Shown here piece after piece: positions 18,263-26,940 of a DNA stretch of 43,453 bases. Position numbers and translations under genes: made by a program. Numbering within the stretch: position 1 is the first letter of the stretch; each line of letters starts with the position of its first letter. Origin of the DNA: Sphingosinicella sp. (GTDB taxonomy: Bacteria > Pseudomonadota > Alphaproteobacteria > Sphingomonadales > Sphingomonadaceae); contig JACDEE010000021.1 of assembly GCA_013816585.1 (NCBI GenBank), positions 1-43,453 on the forward strand. The letters run 5' to 3'. The notes under the pieces were generated by a model, which saw only the letters and a list, made by a program, of their open reading frames with translations, made no database searches and was not told the origin of the DNA.

Positions 18263-19339
18263 TTGTTCGTCCCTCGTTTCATTCTGGCATTGGCGCTGAC
18301 GGGGTCGGCGGCGGCCGCCGGTGTCGGGATGGCGCAGCAAGCACCGAAGATCGGCAAGCCGAGGCCGGCGCCGTCCGCGCCCTCGACCATGGCTCCGCTT
18401 CCGCCTGCAATCATCGACAATAAACTCGCGGTCGAGGGCGAGGAGATCAAGGCTCGCGAGGTGGAGACGCGGCTGAGTGTCGAAGTTCGAGTCAACGGCC
18501 GCGGTCCCTATCAATTCCTGGTCGATAGCGGCGCCGACACTTCGGTGGTGGGTCTTCGCCTGGCGCGCGAGCTTCAATTGCCGCTGGGGACGCCCGTGCT
18601 TTTGAACAACATGACCGACCGCAACATCGTGGACCGGGTCTTGGTCGACGAGCTGAGCCTGGGTTCAAGCAAGATCCGGTATCTGGAGCTTCCGGCGCTG
18701 CGCGACCAGGATATTGGCGGGGCGGGCCTGATCGGGATCGACGCGCTCGCCAGCCAGCGCCTGATGATGGATTTCGAAAAGCGCGTGATCAAGGTCGAAG
18801 ACGCCTCCATTCCCGTCAAGACGCTCCACGGCGAGATCGTGGTGACGGCGCGGCGGCGGCGGGGCCAGTTGATCCTCACCCAGGTCAGCGCCGGCAGGCT
18901 TTCGCTGGAAGCGGTGATCGATACCGGGTCCCAGATCACGATCGGCAATCTGGCCCTTCGCGACAAACTCGTCCGCCGCAACCGCGCCAAAATGCAGACG
19001 GTCGCCGCTACCGGCGTCACGGGAAAAGAAGTGGAACTGCAATTCACGCAGATACCGGAGCTTCGGCTTGGGCCGATCACCTTTCACAATGTGCCGATGG
19101 CGTTCGCGGATGTGCCGCCGTTCGAAGTGTTCGGACTTTCGGATCAGCCCGCCCTGCTCCTCGGGACCGATTTGCTGGAAACCTTTCGCCGTGTGTCGCT
19201 CGATTTCAAATCGCGCAAGGTCCGGTTTCAGCTGCGCCGCTGCAGGCAATCGGTGACGATCAGCACGGCGCAAATGTCGCTTTCCACGCCGCTGACGCGG
19301 CTGTCCACGACGGGGGGCGCCGAAGTCTGCGGAAGGTGA
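18263..19339 (+). CDS. retropepsin-like aspartyl protease with two catalytic domains
   Basis: A 358-residue exported protein. I choose the TTG at 18263 because GAGGAGG lies 8 bases ahead and the product then begins directly with a signal peptide (FVPRFILALALTGSAAAAG). Two retropepsin-like domains follow in tandem: FLVDSGADTSVVG with Asp88, and AVIDTGSQITIG with Asp220. Each is followed by a flap-like region and a LLGTDLLE or IGIDAL motif. Retropepsins act as homodimers; here the two halves are on one chain, so it may work as a pseudo-dimer in the periplasm. The substrate is unknown. An upstream ATG at 18179 would add an unlikely basic leader. Confidence 0.8.
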   Translation: MFVPRFILALALTGSAAAAGVGMAQQAPKIGKPRPAPSAPSTMAPLPPAIIDNKLAVEGEEIKAREVETRLSVEVRVNGRGPYQFLVDSGADTSVVGLRLARELQLPLGTPVLLNNMTDRNIVDRVLVDELSLGSSKIRYLELPALRDQDIGGAGLIGIDALASQRLMMDFEKRVIKVEDASIPVKTLHGEIVVTARRRRGQLILTQVSAGRLSLEAVIDTGSQITIGNLALRDKLVRRNRAKMQTVAATGVTGKEVELQFTQIPELRLGPITFHNVPMAFADVPPFEVFGLSDQPALLLGTDLLETFRRVSLDFKSRKVRFQLRRCRQSVTISTAQMSLSTPLTRLSTTGGAEVCGR

Positions 19340-19368
19340 ACGCGCCTTCCGGACTTCGGCTTAAGCGG

Positions 19369-19735
19369 TCAGGGCTGCTCGCCAGGAAACAGCAGCAGCC
19401 AGTCCGCTTCGGCCTGGATGCGCGCAAGGAAGCTCCAGCTATCTACCGCGATCGAACGCTGCAGCCAGGGCTTCGCCTTTTTCGCCCTCGCCCCTCAGGA
19501 TATGATAATCGGCCAGGCTGTAGGCGGTCGAAGCGGCGACGCCGTCCGCGGTGGCAAAAGCGCGGCCGCTATCTTCGGCGCTGAAAAAGGATTTGGCGGA
19601 GCGGTTGCCTTTGAACAATTGCAGGCCATCGAAATAAGTATCCGATCCGCCGTCCGGATGCACTTCGAACAGGCTCAGCTGATAGCCATCGAGCACCTTC
19701 TGCGCCTCGCGCATATGTCCGCCCCTGGGCCAGGT
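19369..19735 (-). pseudogene. TPR-type protein fragment, C-terminal part, frameshifted
   Basis: The frame from near 19714 reads MREAQKVLDGYQLSLFEVHP and on to AYSLADYHILRGEGEKG, then loses its sense. One base shift at the T5 run (19478-19482, A5 on the coding strand) restores LQRSIAVDSWSFLARIQAE and ends with a TGA at 19369-19371. Four A residues instead of five would give a continuous reading frame. The sequence has helix-pair repeats of the TPR type. No start or N-terminal half is present: at about 19725-19740 it meets a similar fragment in the opposite direction. Confidence 0.6.
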
Positions 19736-20124
19736 CGCTGGCGATTTCGCCCGATTTCGCCCGCGACGACATGCGGGTGCCGACGGCCTATTGGACTTAC
19801 CTCGCCTATCGCAAGCTCGGCGAACATGAAAAGGCGCGGGCGACCATCGATGCGATTGAGCCCGACCTGAAATTGATCGAAAACGACATCTACTATCAGG
19901 CGGTCCAGGTCATGCAGGGGCGCCTGAAGCCCGCGGATGCTGGTGCGACCAAGGACAGCACGATCAAGTTCGCGATTGCGATGGAGCGCCGCTTCGCCGG
20001 CGACGAACCCGGAGCCAAAGCCCTGCTGACCGAGATCGTCCGCGAAAACGCGCAAGGCCATTGGCCGGCCGAAGCCGAACTTGCCGCGCCCGGCCGGCGG
20101 GCCGCCGGATCGTCCTTGGGTTAA
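19730..20124 (+). pseudogene. TPR-type protein fragment, C-terminal part
   Basis: The open frame gives ARSLAISPDFARDDMRVPTA, then YWTYLAYRKLGEHEKARATI and on to STIKFAIAMERRFAGDE and IVRENAQGHWPAEAELA. It is TPR-like and resembles the opposed fragment on the left (compare ENDIYYQAVQVMQG with SDTYFDGLQLFKG, and STIKFAIAMERRFAGD with STAYSLADYHILRG). There is no signal peptide or ribosome site at a suitable place, so the 5' half is missing. The last 10 residues, after AEAELA, look unlike protein sequence. Confidence 0.6.
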
Positions 20125-20310
20125 ACCGCGGATAGACCGAGGTTGAGCGTCCAGGCGGGCGACGAATTGCCAGGTCCGGTCCACGTTACGAATGTTGCAA
20201 GTGACGGAAACCTGACGTTATTTGCCGCAATCCCGGAATAGACGCGAAAGCATTTTACGGATAAACCCGCCGATCATGTTTCGCCGCTGGATTGAGAAGG
20301 AGGCAGATTC

Positions 20311-21440
20311 TTGAGAGCTTCCGTCGCAAACATCATACCAGTGGATGAACCGGAGCGTATGGCGGCGGTACGGCGTTACGACATTCTCGATACGCCGCCC
20401 GACGGGTTCTTCGACCGTATTACCGCTATTGCGGCGCGCCGGTTCAAGGTTCCGATCGCGATCGTCAGCATCGTCGATCATGACCGCATCTGGTTCAAAT
20501 CGCATCATGGATTGGCGGTCGATCAAATTGGCCGCGATCCGGGCTTATGCGCGTCTGCTATTTTGTCGAACGAGCCCCACATCCTGACCGACGCGAAGAA
20601 GGATGTTCGTTCGCTTGCAAACCCGCTCGTCGCCGGTGATTTCGGGCTTCGATTTTATGCCGGCGTGCCGCTTACGACCAGCGATGGCTATAATCTCGGC
20701 ACTTTGTGCGTCATCGACAAGGAGCCGCGACCCGTCGATCAGGATCAGATCGACGATCTCAAGGATCTGGCGTCAGTGGTCATGGATCAGATGGAATTGC
20801 GACTATCGGCACGCCGCGCCGTCTCGCACGCCCAGCTCATGGCCCGCGAAATCGACCACCGCGTCATGAACAGCCTCCAATTCGTTTCGGGCCTGCTTAC
20901 GATGCAAAGTCGCGAGCCGGATTCGGCCGATGCCGCCGCTCAGCTGATGATGGCGGCGAACCGGGTTGCGGCGGTCGCGCAGGTGCATCGCAATTTTTAC
21001 TCGAATGAAGCGGACGAGGTTTCCTGCATCGCCTTTCTCCGCCGGCTTTGTGCGGACCTGTCGCGCATTGTCGGGAAGCGGTCGAGGTGAGTGGCGACGA
21101 GGGCGACGTTCCAACGACCTGGATCCAGCCGATCGGCCTCATCGTCAACGAACTGGTGACCAATGCGTCTAAGCACGGCTCCGGCAAAAGCATCGTTTCA
21201 TATCGGGTAAAGGGCAGCTTGCACGAGCTCAGCGTTTGCGACGAAGGCGATGGCCTGCCCGCCGGCTTCGATCCGGCCAATAGCAAGGGCCTTGGAATGA
21301 AAGTGGTTACGTCTCTTGCGAAGCAACTCGGGGGAAGCATGACCACAGGCCCTAATCCGGCCGGCAAGGGGTCATGTTTGAAAGTGGACTTTTCTCAGGT
21401 CGCGCGCACCCCGGCAACTTTACCTGATCCGGCGCGGTAG
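20311..21440 (+). pseudogene. GAF-domain histidine kinase of the HisKA_2/HWE type, frameshifted
   Basis: The TTG at 20311 is preceded by AAGGAGG. A GAF domain (residues ~25-165: DRIWFKSHHGLAVDQIGRDP, YAGVPLTTSDGYNLGTLCVI) is followed by the H-box AREIDHRVMNSLQFVSGLL and dimer helices. The frame then ends at 21090 with IVGKRSR. One frame away the protein continues EAVEVSGDEGDVP, with the N-box GLIVNELVTNASKHG and the G-box KGLGMKVVTSLAKQLGG, ending at 21440. One extra G in the GGG run near 21083 would restore IVGEAVEV and one chain of about 376 residues. It is a soluble sensor kinase of the general-stress/light-response kind. It is either a decayed gene or a sequencing error. Confidence 0.8.
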
Positions 21441-21500
21441 CTCTGTTGCCCGATAGTCCCACAGAGACTGCCGAATGAGCTGGCCATGTCGGCTTAAACC

Positions 21501-21911
21501 TCAAAGATTCCGCGTGTCGTTCGGCGGATTCATCCAATTGTTGTTGCGTCCGTCCGAATAGCGGACAGGCCCAGCCACTTGCTCGTCGATCGAGGCGTCA
21601 TCGAGGCTTGCCACATGGATGCAGACATAGTCGCCCCCGAGCTGCTCCAGATGTCCGCGTTCGTAGGTTCGAACGCCGCAATGCCGACAGAAACTATGTT
21701 CGCTGGGCGTCTGAGAATGGGCGCGGTAGCCTTGCAATGCATCCTCGCCGCTCAACACGCGAAGCGCATCGGGCTTGACGAAAGCCGTCCAGGACCGGGG
21801 CTTGGTGCAAAACGAACAATTGCACTTGCCGGTCCCGGCGCGAAGGTCGATCTCCGCCTCGAATTTAACCGCGCCGCAATGGCAGCTGCCAGCATAGGTC
21901 TTGGCACTCAT
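21501..21911 (-). CDS. GFA family protein (glutathione-dependent formaldehyde-activating-like)
   Basis: A 136-residue zinc-binding protein. Cysteine pairs are visible in SCHCGAVKFEAE, CNCSFCTK and FCRHCGVRTYERG, the layout of the GFA/CENP-V fold. These proteins are often labelled formaldehyde-activating enzymes, although for most the reaction is not shown. It is unrelated in position to the second GFA gene at 29650. Confidence 0.85.
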   Translation of the reverse strand: MSAKTYAGSCHCGAVKFEAEIDLRAGTGKCNCSFCTKPRSWTAFVKPDALRVLSGEDALQGYRAHSQTPSEHSFCRHCGVRTYERGHLEQLGGDYVCIHVASLDDASIDEQVAGPVRYSDGRNNNWMNPPNDTRNL

Positions 21912-21993
21912 CGGATCATCCTCCCGGCTTTGATTACGATGTCAGGTCGAAGCGACAAGCACGGATGAATTCCAACCTAGCGGGTTTCCGCCC

Positions 21994-22263
21994 TCAATCA
22001 TCGCCGCCTTCGTCAGGCTCGGCAGTCGAATCCTGGAAATAGGGTTCGACCGCGCCCGATAGCTTCACGGTCATCGGCTGGCCGAAGCGGTCGAGGCTCT
22101 TGCCGGCGGCAACGCGGATCCAGCCCTCGCTGACACTATATTCCTCAACATTGGTCCGCTCCTGGCCCTTGAAGCGGATGCCGACGCCGCGCTGCAGCAG
22201 ATCGGCATTGAAATGGGGACTGCGGGGGTTGAGCGAGAGGCGATCGGGAGGGGTGTCGGTCAC
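21994..22263 (-). CDS. DUF3297 family protein
   Basis: An 89-residue protein with LSLNPRSPHFNADLLQRGVG and IRFKGQERTNVEEYSVSEGW, the conserved layout of DUF3297. It is small, acidic at the end (EPDEGGDD), with no membrane segment. The function is unknown. It is the last of a leftward group with two very small genes and the DUF885 gene. Confidence 0.8.
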   Translation of the reverse strand: MTDTPPDRLSLNPRSPHFNADLLQRGVGIRFKGQERTNVEEYSVSEGWIRVAAGKSLDRFGQPMTVKLSGAVEPYFQDSTAEPDEGGDD

Positions 22264-22299
22264 GTACAGGCTTTCATCATGAATGGTCGAGCCGCGCCC

Positions 22300-22479
22300 T
22301 TAGCGCAGCTTGGCGATCTTTACACCGTCAATCCGGGCACGATCCTGCACCGATTCCTCGCTACGGGTGAGGGCCTTGGCGATCGCCTTCAGGCCCATGC
22401 CCTTGCCGGCAAGGATCTTCAGCTTGGCGACTTCCTCGCTCTTCCACGGCTGGCGGTGACGGACGAAATGCTCGGCCAT
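22300..22479 (-). CDS. small HTH-like protein
   Basis: A 59-residue protein (MAEHFVRHRQPWKSEEVAKL, then AGKGMGLKAIAKALTRSEES). The pattern W-x2-EEV-x-KLK followed by GMGLKAIAKALTRS is like a SANT/Myb- or SpoIIID-like helix-turn-helix, so DNA binding is possible. Its ATG shares one base with the stop of the 36-residue gene before it (TGATG), which indicates translational coupling. Confidence 0.7.
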   Translation of the reverse strand: MAEHFVRHRQPWKSEEVAKLKILAGKGMGLKAIAKALTRSEESVQDRARIDGVKIAKLR

Positions 22480-22589
22480 CAATCCTTGACCAGGGTGCCC
22501 TTGGTGGACGGATTGGCGGCAATCGTCTTCTTCACTTCCTTCTTGGGTTTGCGGGCTTCCTTGCTGCTTTTTTTCTGACTCTTGGCCAT
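22479..22589 (-). CDS. lysine-rich 36-residue protein
   Basis: A very short gene starting MAKSQKKSSKEARKPKKEVK and ending STKGTLVKD, with about a third of residues Lys. The ATG is preceded by AAGGAG at good spacing, and the stop overlaps the start of the next gene. It follows the DUF885 gene by 11 bp. The basic composition suggests nucleic-acid or ribosome contact, but I cannot assign a role. Confidence 0.65.
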   Translation of the reverse strand: MAKSQKKSSKEARKPKKEVKKTIAANPSTKGTLVKD

Positions 22590-22600
22590 CTGGGCTCTCC

Positions 22601-24439
22601 TTAGTTTCCTGCGCGTTTGATATAAGCGTCGACTTGTTCTTCCAATATGTCGAGCGGCAATCCGCCATTCTCCAATATGGTGGCATGGAAATCGCGAATG
22701 TCGAAGCGGTCCCCTAGCGCCCTCTGGGCCTTGGCCCGAAGCTCCAATATCCTGAGCTGGCCGACCTTGTAGCTGGTCGCCTGGCCCGGCCAGACCAGGA
22801 AGCGTTCCACCTCCTTCACCACGTCGCGGTCCGACAGCAGCGAATTCTGCTTGAAATAGGCGATCGCTTGTTCGCGGCTCCAGCGCTTGGAATGCATGCC
22901 GCTGTCCAGCACCAGGCGGACGGCGCGCCAAAGCTCGGTCGAAAGCCGGCCGAAGTTCGAATAGGGATCCTGGTAGAATCCGAATTCCTCGCCCAATTTC
23001 TCGGCATAAAGGCCCCAGCCTTCGGCATAGGCGCCGTAATTGCCGAACTTGCGGAATTTGGGCAGGCCCGCCAGCTCCTGGGCCAGCGCAATCTGGAAAT
23101 GATGGCCGGGCGCGCCTTCATGGTAGGAAATGCCCTCGATCTGAGGCTTCAGCACCTGCCGCATGTCGGACAGGTTCACATAATAGATGCCCGGCCGGGA
23201 CCCATCGGGTGCGGGCTGGTTGTAGAAGGCGATCGGCGCGGTGGCCTCCCGCCAGGTTTCGACCGCCCGTACCTCGAGCGGCGCTTTGGGAAGCTGGCGG
23301 AAATATTTGGGCGCCACCGCCATCACCTGATCGACGAACTGGGTGGCGTCCTTCAGATAAGCGGCTCGTCCGGCGGCATCGTTCGAATATTGATATTTGG
23401 GATTGGTCTTCAGCTCCGCAAAGAATTGCTGGAGCGTCCCTTTGAAACCGACCTGATTCATGACCGCCTGCATCTCCTTGTGGATGCGGGCGACTTCGGA
23501 AAGGCCGATCTGGTGGATCTGGTCACCGGTGAGGTCGGTAGTCGTCTGAACCCCAAGCATGGCGCTGTAATAAGCCGCGCCATTGGGAAGGCTCCAGACG
23601 CCGTCATTGCCCTTGGCCATGGGTTCGACCTGGTCGAGCGCGGCGAGGATCGTTCGGTAGCCGCTGAGGAACGGGCCTTTCAGCGCCGCGGACGCGTCGG
23701 CCACCAGCCGGGTCTTGGTCCCGGCCGGAGCGTCCAGTTTCCCGACCTTGGTTTTGAAATCGGCAAGCAGATTGTGATCGGCACCGCCGTCGAACGGCGC
23801 TCCCGAAATCACCCTCCGGGCGTCGGCGCGGACGGGGCCGAAGATAAATTTTGGCGGCACCACGCCCGCCTTGGCGCGATCGACGAAGCGGGCCGAAACC
23901 TCCTCCAAAACGCGTTTGGTTTCGCTGATGCGGGCAATATAGGCCTCGGCATCGGCGACGCTGTCGATCCGGTGCTGGTTGGCAAGGAAGGTCGGGACCG
24001 ATCCGACGATGCTGAAATTATTGGTGACGACATAGGCGTTGCTGCGCCATTTCTGCCCGACGCGTCCCTGTCGGACATTATATTCGAACAATCGATACGA
24101 GACTTGCGACGCGGGACTGAGGGAGGCGAAATCGAACTCCTGCTTCAGCCGCTGCAATTGCGCTTCGGCCAGCGCCTGATTGCCGGCCGCGCCCGCATCG
24201 GTATAATCGTCGAGCTTGTTGTAATTGGTCTTCAGCCCCAAAGCGGTCTGCGTTTCCGGGCTGCGGGCGACCGCCTCGTCAAAGGCGGCATCCAGGAAGG
24301 CGGTGAGGCGGGCATCCTCTTCGGCGGCCGAAGCGGCTGCGGCTGCGGCGGCCGGAGGGGGAGGGGCCATTTCCGGTTGCACCGTCGTGCAGGCGGTGGT
24401 GGCGAGCAGCAGGACGGCGAGCGAAAAAATTGGCTTCAC
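22601..24439 (-). CDS. DUF885 family putative lipoprotein metallopeptidase
   Basis: A 612-residue protein. The leader (MKPIFSLAVLLLATTACTTV) has a hydrophobic stretch ending in Cys, suggesting a lipoprotein. The conserved DUF885 block SYHEGAPGHHFQIALAQEL near residue 440 has the HExxxHH-like residues expected for zinc, and EGWGLYAEKLGEEFGFYQDP follows, as in related metallopeptidases. The substrate is unknown. The gene starts 15 bp after the LysR-type gene on the same strand and precedes two tiny genes. Confidence 0.88.
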   Translation of the reverse strand: MKPIFSLAVLLLATTACTTVQPEMAPPPPAAAAAAASAAEEDARLTAFLDAAFDEAVARSPETQTALGLKTNYNKLDDYTDAGAAGNQALAEAQLQRLKQEFDFASLSPASQVSYRLFEYNVRQGRVGQKWRSNAYVVTNNFSIVGSVPTFLANQHRIDSVADAEAYIARISETKRVLEEVSARFVDRAKAGVVPPKFIFGPVRADARRVISGAPFDGGADHNLLADFKTKVGKLDAPAGTKTRLVADASAALKGPFLSGYRTILAALDQVEPMAKGNDGVWSLPNGAAYYSAMLGVQTTTDLTGDQIHQIGLSEVARIHKEMQAVMNQVGFKGTLQQFFAELKTNPKYQYSNDAAGRAAYLKDATQFVDQVMAVAPKYFRQLPKAPLEVRAVETWREATAPIAFYNQPAPDGSRPGIYYVNLSDMRQVLKPQIEGISYHEGAPGHHFQIALAQELAGLPKFRKFGNYGAYAEGWGLYAEKLGEEFGFYQDPYSNFGRLSTELWRAVRLVLDSGMHSKRWSREQAIAYFKQNSLLSDRDVVKEVERFLVWPGQATSYKVGQLRILELRAKAQRALGDRFDIRDFHATILENGGLPLDILEEQVDAYIKRAGN

Positions 24440-24454
24440 TTATTCCCCCATGGA

Positions 24455-25429
24455 TCAGGATGATTTTGCGGTTCTTGTAGCGCGTCCCGCGGGGCCGTCC
24501 ACTCCCCAGCGCTTCTCCTCTTCCCAACAGGGGTCCCAGGCAGGATCGGGCCCGAAGCGCGCAGCCAGAAACTCGACCAGGGCCCGTACCCTGGCCGTGG
24601 TGGATCGACCCGGCGGCATCACGGCATAGAGGCCGCTTTCTTCGAGTGGATAATCGAGCAGGATCGGCTCCAGGATGCCCGACCCGATATTCGGCGCGGC
24701 GATGAAGTTGGGGAGAATGCAGATGCCGAGGCCCGCCAATGCCGCCTCCCGCAGCATTTCGCCGTTATTGGCGCGAAGCAACGGCCGCCCGCGAACATAC
24801 TCCCATTTATCGCCGACCCTGAAGCGCCATTGCTCGCCCGAATAAAGTAGAATGTCGTGGTGGACGAGGTCGCGTGGGTGATCGGGCCGCCCGTGCTGAT
24901 CGAGATAGGCGGGAGTGGCGAGCGCCACCTTGCTCACCGGCGCAATTCTGCGCGCGACGAGGGCGGAATCCGCCAAGGTTCCGATGCGAACGGCCAGGTC
25001 ATAGCCGCCCCCGACAAGGTCCACGGTCCGGTCTTCGAATGAGATATCCAGTTCTACCTTGGGATACGCCTTGGCGAATTCCGCCAGAGCCGGTGCCAGA
25101 TATTGCGTCCCGAAACTCAACGGGGCGGTGAGCCGGATCGGACCCGCGACCTGGGTCGCCTGTTCGGCGACGATCTCCTGCGCGGCGTCCAGCTCCACCA
25201 ATATGTTGGACGCGCGCTCGAAATACGCCTGGCCGATGTCGGTAGGGGAGGCGCCCTGGGCCGTGCGCATCAGCAATTTGGCGCCAAGCTGTTCCTCCAG
25301 CCTCGCGACACGGCGGCTGAGGATCGATTTGGAAATGCCCATTCGTTCGGCCGCCCGCGTAAAGGCGCCCGTTTCCACCACCCGCACGAAGGCGAGCACA
25401 TCCACCAGATCGACCGAAGAGCGTTCCAT
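24455..25429 (-). CDS. LysR-family transcriptional regulator
   Basis: A 324-residue protein. The N-terminal winged HTH is clear (LAFVRVVETGAFTRAAERMG, SILSRRVARLEEQLGAKLL), followed by a LysR substrate domain (AGPIRLTAPLSFGTQYLAPA, ... FAAPNIGSGILEP). The ATG at 25429 is chosen from the family start; the open frame extends upstream but overlaps the azoreductase gene. It is divergent from azoR with an 88-bp gap, the standard arrangement of a LysR regulator and its target. Confidence 0.9.
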   Translation of the reverse strand: MERSSVDLVDVLAFVRVVETGAFTRAAERMGISKSILSRRVARLEEQLGAKLLMRTAQGASPTDIGQAYFERASNILVELDAAQEIVAEQATQVAGPIRLTAPLSFGTQYLAPALAEFAKAYPKVELDISFEDRTVDLVGGGYDLAVRIGTLADSALVARRIAPVSKVALATPAYLDQHGRPDHPRDLVHHDILLYSGEQWRFRVGDKWEYVRGRPLLRANNGEMLREAALAGLGICILPNFIAAPNIGSGILEPILLDYPLEESGLYAVMPPGRSTTARVRALVEFLAARFGPDPAWDPCWEEEKRWGVDGPAGRATRTAKSS

Positions 25430-25450
25430 ATTCAGCAACACTATAATGCT

Positions 25451-25504
25451 AATTCGCTGACTACAAGCAACGATGCGACGGGTCCACATATGCTTTGGCG
25501 AATT
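25451..25504. promoter_or_regulatory. inverted repeat in the LysR-azoR gap
   Basis: AATTCGC (25451-25457) is repeated as GCGAATT (25498-25504) with 40 bp between. A perfect TATAAT is at 25442-25447. This divergent gap is where a LysR operator is expected. The wide spacing makes a chance repeat possible. Confidence 0.35.
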
Positions 25505-25517
25505 CATGGAGGCATCA

Positions 25518-26147
25518 ATGACCAACGCACTCATCATTAACAGCAGCGTCCAGGCGGACGCATCGGTCTCCAGCAAGCTCACTCGCCAGCTTGCGGATCG
25601 GCTCAAGGCCGCGGACCCCAATCTGGAAATCAATATCCGCGATATCGGCGCCAATCCGCTTCCCCATCTCACTCCCGAAACGGTCGGCGCGATCCGTGGC
25701 GCCGATCCGGAGACCAACGCCGCCCGCGCTTCGCTGGCGCTTTCCGACACTTTGGTCGACGAACTACGCCGGGCGGATCTGCTCGTGATCGGATCGCCCA
25801 TGTACAATTTCGGAATGGCATCGACGCTGAAGGCCTGGTTCGACCATGTGCTTCGGGCCGGTTTCACCTTCCGTTATAATGAGGACGGTCCCGAAGGCCT
25901 GATGAAAGGGAAGAAGGCGGTCGTGGTCGTAAGCCGCGCCGGCTTCTACAGCGAGGGGGCCGGAAGCGCGCAGGACAGCCAGGAGCCGCATCTTTGGACC
26001 CTGCTGGCCTTCATGGGAATTACCGACGTCATTTTCGTCCGGGTGGAGAAGCTCGCATTCGGTCCCGATGCCGCTGCGGCCGCGATCGAGGCTGCGGCGC
26101 AACAGCTCGCAGCGCTGACAGAAACCGAACTGGCGCTGGCAGCCTGA
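25518..26147 (+). CDS. azoR: FMN-dependent NADH-azoreductase
   Basis: A 209-residue flavodoxin-fold reductase. Motifs: INSSVQADASVSSKL for FMN phosphate, GSPMYNFGMASTLKAWFDHV, and VVVVSRAGFYSEGAG. It reduces azo bonds and quinones with NAD(P)H. The ATG at 25518 follows GGAGG with 6 bases spacing. It is the first gene of a rightward cluster with a GST and a pirin protein, suggesting a response to electrophiles under the divergent LysR regulator. Confidence 0.92.
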   Translation: MTNALIINSSVQADASVSSKLTRQLADRLKAADPNLEINIRDIGANPLPHLTPETVGAIRGADPETNAARASLALSDTLVDELRRADLLVIGSPMYNFGMASTLKAWFDHVLRAGFTFRYNEDGPEGLMKGKKAVVVVSRAGFYSEGAGSAQDSQEPHLWTLLAFMGITDVIFVRVEKLAFGPDAAAAAIEAAAQQLAALTETELALAA

Positions 26148-26178
26148 GCCCGCATTCCCCGCTGACGGAGACACCGAA

Positions 26179-26862
26179 ATGCCAGAATATCAGCTGATCA
26201 GCCACAGGCTCTGCCCCTATGTGCAGCGCGCCGCCATCGTCTTTGCGGAAAAATGCGTGGAGTTCGAACGGGTGGACATCGACCTTTCGAACAAGCCCGA
26301 CTGGTTCCTCCGCCTATCCCCTCTCGGCAAAGTCCCTGTGCTGGTGGTAGAAGAGCAAGGCCGCAGGGAGATATTGTTCGAATCCGCAGTGATCGCGGAG
26401 TATCTGGACGAGGTTCTCATGCCTCGACTCCATCCCGCCGATCCGCTCGCCAAAGCCCGCCATCGCGCCTGGATCGAATTCGCATCGTCGATCCTCGCCG
26501 ATATTTACGGTTACTATACGGCGCCCGACGAGCAGGCTTTCGCCCGGAAGGTCGAAGCGATCGAGGCAAAATTTGCCTTGCTGGAAGATCAGCTTGGTGA
26601 TGGCCCCTTCTTTGCGGGCGCCGGATTCGGTCTGGTCGATGCGGCCTTCGCTCCGGTCTTTCGCTATTTCGATCTGTTCGACCGGATCACCCAAAGCGAT
26701 TTGACCGAAGGCAAACCCAAATTGCGGGCCTGGCGGCGGGCGCTTGCGTCGCGGCCGAGCGTGCAGGGAGCGGTAGCGGAGACTTATTCGGAGGAACTTC
26801 GACTGTTCGTAAGAGCGAAGCAATCATGGCTCGCCTTGCTGGACGTCGCCAAGGCCGCTTGA
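26179..26862 (+). CDS. glutathione S-transferase family protein
   Basis: A 227-residue protein. SHRLCPYVQRAAIVFAEK is the thioredoxin-like start with CPYVQR at the active region, followed by LSPLGKVPVLVVEE and ESAVIAEYLDE. The C-terminal helical domain has FAGAGFGLVDAAFAPVFRYF. The active Cys places it with omega/lambda-like or dehalogenating forms rather than Ser/Tyr forms. It lies 31 bp after azoR. Confidence 0.88.
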   Translation: MPEYQLISHRLCPYVQRAAIVFAEKCVEFERVDIDLSNKPDWFLRLSPLGKVPVLVVEEQGRREILFESAVIAEYLDEVLMPRLHPADPLAKARHRAWIEFASSILADIYGYYTAPDEQAFARKVEAIEAKFALLEDQLGDGPFFAGAGFGLVDAAFAPVFRYFDLFDRITQSDLTEGKPKLRAWRRALASRPSVQGAVAETYSEELRLFVRAKQSWLALLDVAKAA

Positions 26863-26940
26863 ATCCTCGTTACCCGAGCCCCCATTTTCAAACAAAGCGC
26901 GAGCCGGGTTCTTCCCGGCCGCATCTTTTTACGGAGAAAT

